Shown in pieces: positions 17,101 to 27,874 of a DNA stretch of 64,000 nt; position 1 is the stretch's first letter; the number at the start of each line of letters is the position of its first letter. The notes under the pieces are model-generated. The model worked only from the letters and a program-made list of their open reading frames with translations, was not told the origin of the DNA and searched no databases. The DNA is from Nocardioides sp. GY 10127 (GTDB taxonomy: Bacteria > Actinomycetota > Actinomycetes > Propionibacteriales > Nocardioidaceae), in assembly GCF_004919085.1 (NCBI RefSeq), contig NZ_STGL01000008.1, forward strand, positions 62,001 to 126,000, written 5' to 3'. The translations under genes were made by a program, and so were the position numbers.

Positions 17101-18204
17101 ATGGCCCCCCAGACCAGTGCACGACCAGGCACCACCCCCGTGCCCCAGGCCCCGGACACGGCCCCGGGCCGGCGCGACCTGCGGACCCTGCCCAAGGCCC
17201 ACCTGCACCTGCACTTCACCGGGTCGATGCGGCACGCCACGCTCCTCGAGCTCGCCGAGCGGGACGGCGTCCACCTGCCCGATGCGCTGGTCGGGGAGTG
17301 GCCGCCCACGCTGTCGGCCGCCGACGAGAAGGGCTGGTTCCGGTTCCAGCGCCTCTACGACGTGGCGCGCGCGGTCCTGCGCACCGAGGACGACGTGCGC
17401 CGGCTCGTGCGGGAGGCCGCCGAGGACGACGTGGCGGACGGCGGGGTGTGGACCGAGATCCAGGTCGACCCCAGCGGCTACGCGGCCCGCTTCGGCGGGG
17501 TGACCGCCATGACGGACCTGGTGCTCGACGCCGTCGCCGACGCGTCCCGGGAGACGGGGCTGGGCATGGCGGTGGTCATCGCCGCGAACCGCACGCGGCA
17601 CCCGCTCGACGCCCGGACCCTGGCCCGGCTGGCCGCGCAGTACGCGGACCGCGGCGTCGTCGGGTTCGGCCTCTCCAACGACGAGCGGCGCGGCACGACC
17701 GCCGACTTCGGCCCCGCCTTCGCCATCGCGGAGCGCGCCGGGCTGCTCCTCGTGCCCCACGGCGGCGAGCTGCGGGGCGCCGACCACGTCCGCACCTGCC
17801 TCGACGCCCTGCACCCCGGGCGGCTGGGGCACGGCGTGCGGTCGGTGGAGGACCCGGCGGTGCTCGACCGGGTCGTGACCGCCGGCATCGCCCTCGAGGT
17901 CTGCCCGACCTCGAACGTCTCCCTGGGCGTCTACCCCGACCTCGCCTCCGTGCCCGTGCCCGCCCTGCTGGCCGCCGGCGCCACGGTCGCCCTCGGCGCG
18001 GACGACCCGCTGCTGTTCGGGCCGCGCCTGCTCGGCCAGTACGAGGCCGTCCGCGAGGCGCACGGCCTCGACGACGCCACGCTGGCCGAGCTGGCTCGCA
18101 TGTCCCTGCGGGCCTCGCGCTCGCCGTCGGACCTGCGGGCGAGGGCTCTCGCGGACATCGACGACTGGCTCGCCGGACCCTCCCCGGAGCAGCCCGCCTC
18201 CTGA
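17101..18204 (+). CDS. add: Adenosine deaminase family protein
   Basis: This is a 367-residue amidohydrolase-fold enzyme of the adenosine/adenine deaminase family. Metal ligands appear in AHLHLHFTGSM (His36, His38). The later family motifs are HGGELRGADHV, LGHGVRSVED, CPTSNVSLGVY and the final metal/catalytic pair LGADDPLLFG. It probably converts adenosine or a related purine to the deaminated product. The exact substrate cannot be read. ATG 17101 is preceded by a 200-bp gap after tRNA-Trp. A longer upstream frame would cross the tRNA and is rejected. Confidence 0.88.
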   Translation: MAPQTSARPGTTPVPQAPDTAPGRRDLRTLPKAHLHLHFTGSMRHATLLELAERDGVHLPDALVGEWPPTLSAADEKGWFRFQRLYDVARAVLRTEDDVRRLVREAAEDDVADGGVWTEIQVDPSGYAARFGGVTAMTDLVLDAVADASRETGLGMAVVIAANRTRHPLDARTLARLAAQYADRGVVGFGLSNDERRGTTADFGPAFAIAERAGLLLVPHGGELRGADHVRTCLDALHPGRLGHGVRSVEDPAVLDRVVTAGIALEVCPTSNVSLGVYPDLASVPVPALLAAGATVALGADDPLLFGPRLLGQYEAVREAHGLDDATLAELARMSLRASRSPSDLRARALADIDDWLAGPSPEQPAS

Positions 18205-18216
18205 CAGGATGGGCCC

Positions 18217-19254
18217 GTGAGCCAGGACCCCGAGGAGACCATGCCGATCCTCCGCACGCCCGAGGCCGCCGCGGACGCCGACCCCGGTGCCGACTCCGGG
18301 GCCGAACCCGTCGCCGAGGTGACGCGCCCCGAGCCGCTCGCCGAGCGGACCGTCGAGCAGCCGGTGGACGCTCCCGAGGACTCCCCCGCCGCTGCGGGCA
18401 CTGCGGGTGCTGAGGGTGCTGAGGGCGCTGCGAGCGCCGAGGGCGCCGAGGGCGCTGCGGGCGCCGAGGGCGAGGCAGCGGCGCCGGAGTGGGCGCCCCG
18501 CCCCTGGACGCCCCCCGCGTGGACTCCCCCGGCCGACGCGGCCCCCGGCACCCAGGCGCCGACGCCGTACGGCCACAACCCGTTCGCCGACGCGGCCGCC
18601 GCCGACCGGGACGCCCAGCCGGCCCCGGGCGGCTACCCCGGCTCCGACCCCGCCACGTGGGGCGCCGGCGCGCCTGTCCCCCCGCCGACCGCTCCCCCGG
18701 CGGCCCCGCCGAGTCACGCGGCCTCGCCGACGTACTCCGCCCCCGCCCGGCCCGAGTGGTCCGAGGGCGCACCCGCCGCCCCGGCCACGCCCCCGCAGTG
18801 GGGCGGGCAGCCGCAGGCGGCGCAGCCGTACGGCGCTCAGCCCTCCTACCCCGCGCAGCCCTACGCAGCCCAGCCCTATGCCGCCCAGCCCCACGCCACC
18901 CAGCCCTACGGCGGGGGCGCGTACCCGGCGCAGGGGTACGGCTACCAGGGGTACCCGGGCCAGCCGGCGCAGGTCGCCCCGCGGCACCCGCTCGCGACCC
19001 CGGCGCTGATCGTCGGCATCTGCGGGCTCGTCGGCTCCGTGCTCTACGGCGTGGGGCTGCTCGCGGGCCCGGTCGCCTGGTTCCTCGGCGCCCGCGCCCG
19101 CGGCCAGATGCGCCGGGAGCCGGGTCGCTGGTCGGGCGGCGGCGAGGCGACCGCCGGCATGGTGCTCGGCATCGTGACCACGGCGCTGCTGGCGCTCAGC
19201 CTGCTGGTGGTCGTGTTCTTCGTGTTCCTGCTCATCGGCGGGGCGATGGCCTGA
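18217..19254 (+). CDS. Proline-rich DUF4190 membrane protein
   Basis: This 345-residue protein has a long low-complexity N-terminal region: acidic/Ala-rich to about residue 90, then Pro/Gln/Tyr-rich. The Pro-rich part carries tandem AQPYAAQPYAAQPHATQPY repeats near residues 205-230. The C-terminal domain of about 90 residues has two membrane segments (LIVGICGLVGSVLYGVGLLAG and LGIVTTALLALSLLVVVFFV) around GARARGQMRREP, the DUF4190 layout. The GTG start is 12 bp after the adenosine deaminase stop. Function is unknown. Similar proteins are common in actinomycetes. Confidence 0.75.
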   Translation: MSQDPEETMPILRTPEAAADADPGADSGAEPVAEVTRPEPLAERTVEQPVDAPEDSPAAAGTAGAEGAEGAASAEGAEGAAGAEGEAAAPEWAPRPWTPPAWTPPADAAPGTQAPTPYGHNPFADAAAADRDAQPAPGGYPGSDPATWGAGAPVPPPTAPPAAPPSHAASPTYSAPARPEWSEGAPAAPATPPQWGGQPQAAQPYGAQPSYPAQPYAAQPYAAQPHATQPYGGGAYPAQGYGYQGYPGQPAQVAPRHPLATPALIVGICGLVGSVLYGVGLLAGPVAWFLGARARGQMRREPGRWSGGGEATAGMVLGIVTTALLALSLLVVVFFVFLLIGGAMA

Positions 19255-19290
19255 CGGCTGCCCCGCCGCGGCCGCCCCGCCGCGGCCGCG

Positions 19291-20340
19291 TCAGAGCGAG
19301 CAGCCCACCAGGACGGGCTCGTTGACCAGCTCGACGCCGTAGGCCTCCCGCACGCCGTCCCGGATGGTCCGGGCGAGGCGCAGCAGGTCCTCGGTGGACG
19401 CCGAGCCCCGGTTGGTCAGCGCGAGGGTGTGCTTCGTGGACAGGGTCGCGCGGCCGGCGTCCCCCTCGACGGCGAAGCCCTTGCCGAACCCGGCGTGGTC
19501 GATGAGCCAGGCGGCCGAGGTCTTCACGGTGCCGTCGGGCTGCGGGTACGCGGGGGCACCGTCGGGCACCTGCGCCGCGTCGAGGACGGGGTTGGTGAAG
19601 AACGAGCCCGCCGACCAGGTGTCGTGGTCGGAGGGGTCCAGCACCATCCCCTTGCCACCCCGCAGCGCCAGGACGGCGGCGCGGACGTCCGCGATCGGCG
19701 CGCGCTGCCCCTGCTCGACCCCGAGGGCCCGGGCGAGCTCGGCGTAGGCCACCGGGCCCGCGAGCGAGGCGGCGCGCAGCTGGAAGGTCACCGAGACGAC
19801 CACGTACCGGTCGGGCTCGGCCTTGAACGCCGACCAGCGGTAGGCGAACCCGCAGTCGGCCCCGGCGAAGGTGCGCCAGCGACGCTCGACCCGGTCCCAC
19901 GTCCGCACCTGCGCGATGGTCTGGGAGACCTCCTGGCCGTAGGCGCCGACGTTCTGCACCGGCGTCGCGCCGGTCGAGCCGGGGATGCCGGACAGCGCCT
20001 CGACGCCGGCCCAGCCGCGCTCCACCGCGTGGGCCACGAAGGCGTCCCACGGCTCGCCGGCGGCGACGGTCACGACGGCGCCGCCGCAGGTCACCTCGCC
20101 GTCCTCGACGTCCGCCGAGATCCCGCGCGTGGCGACCTGCACCACGGTGCCCTCGAAGCCCGCGTCGGCGACGACGAGGTTGGAGCCGCCCCCCAGCACC
20201 AGCAGGGGCTCGCCGGCGTCGTCGGCGGCGGTCACCGCTGCGACCAGCTCCTCGTCCGTGGTCGCGCGGACGAACCGGCGGGCCGGGCCGCCGAGGCGCA
20301 GGGTGGTGTGGTCGGCGAGCAGGGTGGGCTCGTCAGGCAC
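19291..20340 (-). CDS. murB: UDP-N-acetylenolpyruvoylglucosamine reductase MurB
   Basis: This 349-residue FAD-dependent enzyme reduces UDP-GlcNAc-enolpyruvate to UDP-MurNAc in peptidoglycan synthesis. The FAD-binding motif LVLGGGSNLVVAD is followed by SGIPGSTGATPVQNVGAYGQ. The catalytic serine motif GSFFTNP is present, as is the C-terminal TKHTLALTNRG. The ATG at 20340 overlaps the upstream hadB-like stop by 8 bp. The rpmG-hadA-hadB-murB arrangement is the usual actinobacterial order. Confidence 0.97.
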   Translation of the reverse strand: MPDEPTLLADHTTLRLGGPARRFVRATTDEELVAAVTAADDAGEPLLVLGGGSNLVVADAGFEGTVVQVATRGISADVEDGEVTCGGAVVTVAAGEPWDAFVAHAVERGWAGVEALSGIPGSTGATPVQNVGAYGQEVSQTIAQVRTWDRVERRWRTFAGADCGFAYRWSAFKAEPDRYVVVSVTFQLRAASLAGPVAYAELARALGVEQGQRAPIADVRAAVLALRGGKGMVLDPSDHDTWSAGSFFTNPVLDAAQVPDGAPAYPQPDGTVKTSAAWLIDHAGFGKGFAVEGDAGRATLSTKHTLALTNRGSASTEDLLRLARTIRDGVREAYGVELVNEPVLVGCSL

Positions 20341-20731
20341 GGACGACGGCCTTCGGCATGCCCAGGACCTTCGTGCCCCCGCAGGTGACCTCGAGGGCGA
20401 TCGTCACCAGGCCGTCCTCGACCTTCTTCACGGTGCCGCCGACGACCACCTCGACGCCCTCGTCGTCGTCCGGGACGACGACGGGGTTGGTGAACTTGCA
20501 GCCGAGCTCGACGACCTCGGCGTCACCGGTCCAGCTCGCGACGGCGCGCGCGGCCAGGGCCTGGGTGAACATGCCGTGGGCGATGACGCCGGGCAGCCCG
20601 ACGCTCATCGCGACCCGCTCGGACCAGTGGATGGGGTTGAAGTCGCCGCTGGCCCCCGCGTAGCGCACGAGGTGCGCCCGGGTGACCGGGTAGGTGCGGG
20701 TCTCCAGGACGGTGCCGACCTCGAGGCTCAT
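20333..20731 (-). CDS. HadB-like MaoC dehydratase subunit
   Basis: This 132-residue hot-dog-fold protein of the MaoC family carries the hydratase-2 motif ASGDFNPIHWSE, with the catalytic Asp and His. In mycobacteria, HadB is the catalytic subunit of the (3R)-hydroxyacyl-ACP dehydratase, paired with HadA. Here the two genes overlap as ATGA (20728-20731). The role in fatty-acid elongation is inferred from family and neighbours. The organism need not make mycolic acids. Confidence 0.88.
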   Translation of the reverse strand: MSLEVGTVLETRTYPVTRAHLVRYAGASGDFNPIHWSERVAMSVGLPGVIAHGMFTQALAARAVASWTGDAEVVELGCKFTNPVVVPDDDEGVEVVVGGTVKKVEDGLVTIALEVTCGGTKVLGMPKAVVRA

Positions 20732-21141
20732 GCCTGCTCCCCCTCGGCGGGAGCGCGGTGCACCAGGGTGGCCGTGGCCGTGCAGACCAGCGCCCCCTCG
20801 GCGTCCACGATCTCGCTGGACGTGGTGATGATGTCGTTGCCGCCGATCTGGCGCAGGCCGGCGACCGTGAGGGTCGCGCTGAGCGTGTCGCCGACCGCGA
20901 CGGGCCGGGCGTAGGCGAACTTCTGCTCGCCGTGCACGATCCGGTGCAGCGCGACGCCCTCGGCGTCGAGGAAGTCGTTCATGGCGTCGAAGGCCAGGAC
21001 GATCGGGAAGGTCGCCGGGAGCGGGCCGCCGGCCCAGGTGCCGCCGGTGGCCTCGGCGAACGCGCGGACGCGCTCGTCGGTCACCGTGTACGGCCTGGAC
21101 GCCGGGTAGGCACGCCCCACGAGGGAGGAGTCCACGGGCAT
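20728..21141 (-). CDS. HadA-like MaoC dehydratase subunit
   Basis: This 137-residue hot-dog protein starts MPVDSSLVGRAYPASRPYTV. It has the FAS1/HadA-type N-terminal layout (VRAFAEATGG, LPATFPIVLAFDAM) and lacks the DFNPIH catalytic motif present in the next gene. That fits the non-catalytic, stabilising HadA subunit. An ATG start at 21141 is preferred over 21180 because it matches the family length. It is probably translated with hadB. Confidence 0.85.
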   Translation of the reverse strand: MPVDSSLVGRAYPASRPYTVTDERVRAFAEATGGTWAGGPLPATFPIVLAFDAMNDFLDAEGVALHRIVHGEQKFAYARPVAVGDTLSATLTVAGLRQIGGNDIITTSSEIVDAEGALVCTATATLVHRAPAEGEQA

Positions 21142-21223
21142 GCGGCCGAGCCTAGTGGGCGCGGCCGACGAGCCCCGCAACGACGGGGTGGGAACCGCGG
21201 GCGCGACGACCGGGGTGGAAAGG

Positions 21224-21259
21224 CCACGACCCGCCGGGCCGGAGCCGGGCGGGTCGTGG
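21224..21259 (-). terminator. Terminator after rpmG
   Basis: A perfect 12-bp stem (CCACGACCCGCC / GGCGGGTCGTGG) with a 12-nt loop is followed on the minus strand by TTTCC. It lies 21 bp downstream of the rpmG stop and separates rpmG from the hadA-hadB-murB unit. Confidence 0.75.
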
Positions 21260-21280
21260 GGTGCGTACGTGCGCTGGGGT

Positions 21281-21451
21281 TCAGCGGGTCTCGCGGTGCG
21301 CGGTGTGCTTGCGGCAGCGCGGGCAGAACTTGTTCAGCTCGATCCGGTCGGGGTTGTTCCGACGGTTCTTCTTGGTGATGTAGTTCCGCTCCTTGCAGTC
21401 AACGCAGGCGAGCGTGATCTTGGGGCGAACGTCAGAGCTCTTGGAGGCCAC
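21281..21451 (-). CDS. rpmG: 50S ribosomal protein L33
   Basis: This 56-residue L33 ([16 protein letters not shown]...AHRETR) retains both zinc-ribbon CxxC pairs (CVDC and CPRC), so it is the zinc-binding form. The GTG at 21451 is chosen. The longer frame up to 21526 would run into tRNA-Met. The ribosome site is weak (AAGGA, 7 nt upstream). The tRNA-Thr, tRNA-Met, rpmG cluster is typical for actinomycetes. Confidence 0.98.
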   Translation of the reverse strand: MASKSSDVRPKITLACVDCKERNYITKKNRRNNPDRIELNKFCPRCRKHTAHRETR

Positions 21452-21490
21452 GGGGAAGTCCTTGTTGATCGGGAAGTGCGGATGAGTCAG

Positions 21491-21567
21491 TGGTAGCGGG
21501 GGCGGGACTCGAACCCGCGACACCACGATTATGAGCCGTGTGCTCTAACCACCTGAGCTACCCCGCC
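21491..21567 (-). tRNA. tRNA-Met (CAT anticodon, elongator type), CCA encoded
   Basis: This is a 77-nt cloverleaf including CCA. The acceptor stem GGCGGGG pairs with CCCCGCT, with one G-T pair at the end. The D-arm is GCTCAGGTGGTTAGAGC, the anticodon loop CT-CAT-AA and the T-arm GCGGGTTCGAGTCCCGC. The paired first position and the lack of the initiator-type GGG/CCC anticodon stem argue for elongator tRNA-Met. It is followed by rpmG 39 bp later. Confidence 0.95.
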
Positions 21568-21621
21568 ACAGGGGACGAGGTCGGCCACCAGCCTACGCTG
21601 GGGACCAACCCCGTTTCCCAG

Positions 21622-21694
21622 AGCCCCTTTACGGAATCGAACCGTAGACCTTCTCCTTACCATGGAGACGCTCTGCCGACTGAGCTAAAGGGGC
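21622..21694 (-). tRNA. tRNA-Thr (GGT anticodon)
   Basis: This is a 73-nt cloverleaf. The acceptor GCCCCTT pairs with AAGGGGC. The D-arm is GCTCAGTCGGCAGAGC, the anticodon loop AT-GGT-AA between TCTCC and GGAGA, and the T-arm ACGGTTCGATTCCGT. The discriminator is U and no CCA is encoded. It lies 54 bp upstream of tRNA-Met on the same strand. Confidence 0.96.
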
Positions 21695-21775
21695 GACGAG
21701 GAAGAAGATTACACATGGCCCCGCGGGATGCGAAATCGGCGTGACGGACGTGGGTCGGCAGCGCGTCGTCGCAGG

Positions 21776-22468
21776 TCAGAGCAGCTGAGCGAGCAGCGGG
21801 AGCAGCAGGCTGGTGAGCAGCGCCGTGAGCCCCATCGACAGCCCCGAGAAGGCCCCGGCGACCTCGTCCTCGCCGAGCACCCGGGCGGTGCCGATGCCGT
21901 GCGACGCGGCGCCCACCGCCAGGCCCCTCGCCCGCGGGTCGCGCACGCGCAGCCAGGTGAGCACGGTCGGGCCGGCGACCGCGCCGAGGATGCCCGCGAG
22001 GATGGTCAGGGCCGCCGTGAGCGAGGCGATCCCGCCGAGGCTCTCGGAGAGCGGGATGGACACCGCCGCGGTGGTCGCCTTCGGCGCCATGGTGCGGCCC
22101 AGCTCCTCGGAGCCCCCGAGGAGGACCACCAGCCCGTAGGCGGTGGTGATCGACACCAGGGCCCCCACCACCAGCGAGCCCAGCAGGGGCAGGACGTACC
22201 CGCGCAGGCGGTGCAGCTGGCGGTGCAGGGGGACGGCGAGGGCGACCGTGGCCGGGCCGAGGAGGAACGAGACCGCCGCGGTGCCGTCGGTGAAGACGTC
22301 CAGGTCGGCCCCGGTCGCCAGGATCGCGGCCGCCAGCACGGCGACCGCCACGAGCACCGGCTGCGCCAGCGGGTGCCGCCCGGTGCGGTCCCGCAGCCAG
22401 CAGCCGGCGCGGTAGGCCAGCAGGGTGGCCACCAGCCAGGTCAGCGGCTGGTCGAGCAGCCAGGTCAT
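21776..22468 (-). CDS. LrgB-family membrane protein
   Basis: This 230-residue polytopic protein of the LrgB/CidB family has the signature segment MAPKATTAAVSIPLSESLGG, which is nearly invariant in the family. ARGLAVGAASHGIGTARVLGE follows. The family is linked to murein hydrolase control and to glycolate/pyruvate export in other organisms. Its ATG overlaps the lrgA-like stop as ATGA, so the two are translated together. Confidence 0.9.
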   Translation of the reverse strand: MTWLLDQPLTWLVATLLAYRAGCWLRDRTGRHPLAQPVLVAVAVLAAAILATGADLDVFTDGTAAVSFLLGPATVALAVPLHRQLHRLRGYVLPLLGSLVVGALVSITTAYGLVVLLGGSEELGRTMAPKATTAAVSIPLSESLGGIASLTAALTILAGILGAVAGPTVLTWLRVRDPRARGLAVGAASHGIGTARVLGEDEVAGAFSGLSMGLTALLTSLLLPLLAQLL

Positions 22469-22887
22469 GCGCCGCTCCCCCCGCCCGGCGGCTCGCCGGG
22501 CAGCCCACCCGGCACCTCGCCCGGGGCGCTGCGACGCCCGGCCAGCGCCTGGGCCAGCAGCCCCACCGCGGCGAGGCCGGCGAGCCACGAGCCGACCAGC
22601 CCCGCGACCACGGGGAGCGCGTCCGCACGGAGCAGCCCCAGGTAGGCCACCACGCCGACCCCGGCCGGGACGAAGAACAGCTGGAGGTGGCCGAGCAGGG
22701 CGTCGGCGGCGACGTGGACGCTGCCCTCGCCGTCGCCGCCCGCGCTCGGGTGGCGCACCCGGAGCACCACGAGGAGCAGGAGCATCCCGATCACCGGGGC
22801 GGGCACGGGCACGCCGGTGAGGTGGACGATCACGGTGCCGACGAGCTGGCACCCCAGGAGCCACGTGAGGCCGGTGAGGAAGCGCAC
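22465..22887 (-). CDS. LrgA/CidA-family holin-like membrane protein
   Basis: This 140-residue protein has four hydrophobic segments and the family core VPAPVIGMLLLLVVL...FFVPAGVGVVAY. The tail beyond residue 115 is a hydrophilic Gly/Pro-rich extension. It forms a two-gene unit with the LrgB-like gene. Whether the pair acts in autolysis or in small carboxylate export cannot be told. Confidence 0.85.
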   Translation of the reverse strand: MRFLTGLTWLLGCQLVGTVIVHLTGVPVPAPVIGMLLLLVVLRVRHPSAGGDGEGSVHVAADALLGHLQLFFVPAGVGVVAYLGLLRADALPVVAGLVGSWLAGLAAVGLLAQALAGRRSAPGEVPGGLPGEPPGGGSGA

Positions 22888-22975
22888 GGTCGGTGAGTCT
22901 GGCAGCCGCCCGGCCGCTGCGCGGTCACCCCGGGCTCTGTCGCCGGGTCCTGCCTGACGGGTCCTGTCCGCCGGG

Positions 22976-23554
22976 TCAGGACGCCGAGCCGCGGGCGTGG
23001 CAGCCGACCAGGTGGGGGTCGAAGAGCCCGAGCGCCTCCATGAGGGCGTACATCGTGGTCGGACCGACGAAGGCGAAGCCCTTCTTCTTCAGGGCCTTCG
23101 ACAGGGCGGTCGACTCGGGCGAGGTGGTGCCCAGCTCCTCGGTGGTCGCCGGCGCCGGGGAGTCGGTGGGCGCGTAGGCCCGCAGCATCGCCTCCAGGCC
23201 ACCCTCGCCGCGCAGCGCGATCGTGGCCGCGGCGTTGCGCCGGGCGGCTTCGATCTTCGCCCGGTTGCGGACGATCCCCGGGTCGGCCATGAGCCGCTCG
23301 ACGTCGTCGTCCGTGAGCGCGGCGACCGTCTCGGCCTCGAAGCCCGAGAACACCTCCCGGAAGCGCTCGCGCTTGGTGAGGATGGTCGACCAGGACAGGC
23401 CGGCCTGGAAGCCCTCGAGCACGAGCCGCTCGAGGTGGGCGGCCTCCCCGTGGACGGGGTGGCCCCACTCGTGGTCGTGGTAGTCGCGCATCGGCCCCGG
23501 CCCGCCTGCCCACGGGCAGCGGGCGACGCCGTCTTCTCCGGTGATCGGTCCCAT
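22976..23554 (-). CDS. tag: DNA-3-methyladenine glycosylase I
   Basis: This 192-residue HhH-fold base-excision enzyme removes 3-methyladenine. Motifs are RCPWAG near the N-terminus, YHDHEWGHPVHG, FQAGLSWSTILTKR and GFAFVGPTTMYALMEALG. The zinc-ligand pair sits at the C-terminus (VGCHARG). It starts MGPITGEDGV at 23554 and stands alone between the lrgA-like gene and the molybdopterin oxidoreductase, all on the minus strand with about 100-bp gaps. Confidence 0.95.
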   Translation of the reverse strand: MGPITGEDGVARCPWAGGPGPMRDYHDHEWGHPVHGEAAHLERLVLEGFQAGLSWSTILTKRERFREVFSGFEAETVAALTDDDVERLMADPGIVRNRAKIEAARRNAAATIALRGEGGLEAMLRAYAPTDSPAPATTEELGTTSPESTALSKALKKKGFAFVGPTTMYALMEALGLFDPHLVGCHARGSAS

Positions 23555-23666
23555 GCGCCCACCCTGGCACCGGCCGCCGACGGGTGCGGTCGGCGGCCGG
23601 CGTCCTGGGGAGGGACGCGCGCCACCGCCGGCCTGTGCACGGCTCGTGGCCCGCCCGGGGCCCGGG

Positions 23667-26027
<2,361 letters not shown>

Positions 26028-26162
26028 CCTTCACTCCCCTCCCCCGGCTCCACCAGCACCCCCGGGGGCGAGCCGCGCGCGGCGACCACGATCACAGCGT
26101 CGTCTCAGGTGGGAGCCCGTCTGTGGGGGCTGGTGCGGCCGGCCGATCGGGGTGAGGGCGCG

Positions 26163-26576
26163 TCAGCCGGCGAGCCGGAGGCGGACGCGCGCGACGTCCC
26201 CGGGCGTCAACCCCTCGGCCCGGCGCACGGCGGCCTTCAGCGGCAGGACGTAGCCCTCGCTGCCCGGGAAGACCGACGTCGCCCAGGCCGACCCGCCGAC
26301 CTCCACCGCGACCCGGACCGACCCGAAGCCCCGCCGCGGACCGCTGAGCAGCGCGACCTCCTCGCCGACCTCCGCGGGCAGCGTGCAGAAGCACCAGGAG
26401 CCGGGGGCCGGCTCCGCGGGCTCGTCGGGGTGGCCCTCCTTGTGGCTCTCAGTGCCGCCCGGATCGGCGCCCCGCGGGACGTGCAGCCAGACCTCGGCGT
26501 CGAACTCCCAGGCGGGCGGCCGCCCCGCGCCGTCCTGCTCACCCCTCGGTGCCGCGTCCGGTGTCGCACGTGTCAT
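26163..26576 (-). CDS. DUF1905-domain protein
   Basis: This 137-residue protein matches the small DUF1905 beta-barrel pattern: EFDAEVW..., GSWCFCTLPAEVG, FGSVRVAVEVGGSAWATSVFP, GYVLPLKAAVRRAEGLTPGD and VRLRL at the end. A hydrophilic insert of about 25 residues (GADPGGTESHKEGHPDEP) separates the first strand from the GSW motif. The ATG at 26576 is chosen because the longer frame would run into the divergent gene region. Function is unknown. Confidence 0.75.
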   Translation of the reverse strand: MTRATPDAAPRGEQDGAGRPPAWEFDAEVWLHVPRGADPGGTESHKEGHPDEPAEPAPGSWCFCTLPAEVGEEVALLSGPRRGFGSVRVAVEVGGSAWATSVFPGSEGYVLPLKAAVRRAEGLTPGDVARVRLRLAG

Positions 26577-26656
26577 GCCTCGATCATGGCGCGCTCCACC
26601 GACGTCCGCCGCGCGGCCGCCCGCCCGTCGGCAGCCGTTCACCGACGCACCGCAGG

Positions 26657-27787
26657 ATGCGCGCTGTGCGCATCGCCCAGCTCGCCAACTTCGTCGGCCC
26701 GTCGTCGGGAGGCATGCGGACCGCGGTCGACGCGCTCGGCCGCGGCTACGTCGCGGCGGGGGCCGAGCGGCTGCTCGTCGTCCCCGGACCCGCCGACTCG
26801 GTCTCCGAAGGCCCCGACGGCGTGACCGTGCAGGTCCGCGCGCCCCGGGTGCACGGCGGGTACCGGCTCATCGTCGAGCCCTGGCGGGTGGTGGACGTGC
26901 TCGAGCGCTTCGCCCCCACCAGCGTCGAGGTGAACGACAAGCTCACGCTGCTGCCCGTCGCCCGGTGGGCGCGCCGGCGCGGGGTCGGCACCGTCCTCTT
27001 CTCCCACGAGCGGCTCGACGACATGGTCGCGCTCCTCACCCGCGTCGACTCCGCCCGCTACCCGGTGGCCCTGCTCAACCGCGTGCTCGTGCGCAGCTTC
27101 GACCGGCTCGTCGTCGCCTCGCACTACGCCGAGCGCGAGTTCCGGGGGCTCGCGGACGCCGTGGGGTGCAGCCTCTCCCGCGTGCCGCTGGGCGTGGACC
27201 TGCACACGTTCACCCCGCCGCTCGCCCGGCACGAGGACGACGTGCTGCGCCTCGTGCTGGTCAGCCGGCTGTCGCGGGAGAAGTCGCCGGAGCTCGCCGT
27301 CGCCACGGCCCTGGAGCTGCACCGGCGCGGGGTGCCCGTGCGGCTGGACGTGTACGGGGACGGTCCGCAGCGAGACGAGCTGCGCGACCTGGCGGCCGGC
27401 GCGCCCGTCGTCCTGCACGGGTACGTGGGGTCCCGCGACGAGCTGGCCGCCCGGATCGGCGCGGCCGACGTGGCGCTCTCGGTGTGCCCCGGGGAGACGT
27501 TCGGGCTGGCCGTGCTCGAGGCGCTGGCGTGCGGCACCCCGGTGGTGACCGCCGACTCCGGCGGCGCGGCCGAGCTGGTGTGCGGACTGTCGGGCGCGAG
27601 CGCGGCGGCGCGTCCGGACGCGCTGGCCGACGCCGTCCTCGACCTCGCCGCCCGCCCCCGCGACCTCACCCGCCGCGCCGCCCGCCGGCGCGCCGAGCAG
27701 TTCGACTGGCCGACCTCGGTGGCGGCGATGCTCGACCTGCACGCCGAGCTCGGTGGCCGCAGCGGGCTGGTGCGGCTGCCTGCGTGA
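26657..27787 (+). CDS. GT4-family glycosyltransferase (MgtA/PimB-like)
   Basis: This 376-residue GT-B enzyme resembles GDP-mannose-dependent alpha-mannosyltransferases. The N-terminal domain begins VRIAQLANFVGPSSGGMRTAV. The C-terminal nucleotide-sugar domain starts LRLVLVSRLSREKSPELAV and has the EX7E motif CPGETFGLAVLEALACGTP. It likely acts on a lipid or glycolipid acceptor in the envelope, but donor and acceptor are not certain. I chose the ATG at 26657; an in-frame GTG at 26666 is possible. It stands alone, with the repeat island directly downstream. Confidence 0.85.
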   Translation: MRAVRIAQLANFVGPSSGGMRTAVDALGRGYVAAGAERLLVVPGPADSVSEGPDGVTVQVRAPRVHGGYRLIVEPWRVVDVLERFAPTSVEVNDKLTLLPVARWARRRGVGTVLFSHERLDDMVALLTRVDSARYPVALLNRVLVRSFDRLVVASHYAEREFRGLADAVGCSLSRVPLGVDLHTFTPPLARHEDDVLRLVLVSRLSREKSPELAVATALELHRRGVPVRLDVYGDGPQRDELRDLAAGAPVVLHGYVGSRDELAARIGAADVALSVCPGETFGLAVLEALACGTPVVTADSGGAAELVCGLSGASAAARPDALADAVLDLAARPRDLTRRAARRRAEQFDWPTSVAAMLDLHAELGGRSGLVRLPA

Positions 27788-27812
27788 GGTGCTGCTCTTC
27801 CTGCCGTGCCGC

Positions 27813-27863
27813 CGGACGTCATGCATCCCGGCCGTGGGGTGCGCCTGGATGGATGACGTCCCG
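27813..27863. repeat. 51-bp palindromic element, copy A
   Basis: The inverted repeat has arms CGGACGTCATGCATCC and GGATGGATGACGTCCCG, with a central GGCCGTGG..GCGCC segment. It lies 25 bp after the glycosyltransferase stop. It is related to copies B and C at 28299-28350 and 28362-28412, which share the GACGTCAT/ATGACGTC ends. Confidence 0.8.
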
Positions 27864-27874
27864 GGGTGACTGGT

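Noticed and set aside
21491..21567. Initiator tRNA-Met or tRNA-Ile2 for the CAT tRNA
   Set aside because: The first acceptor position is paired, the anticodon stem lacks the three G-C pairs of the initiator, and the place next to tRNA-Thr and rpmG is that of the elongator.
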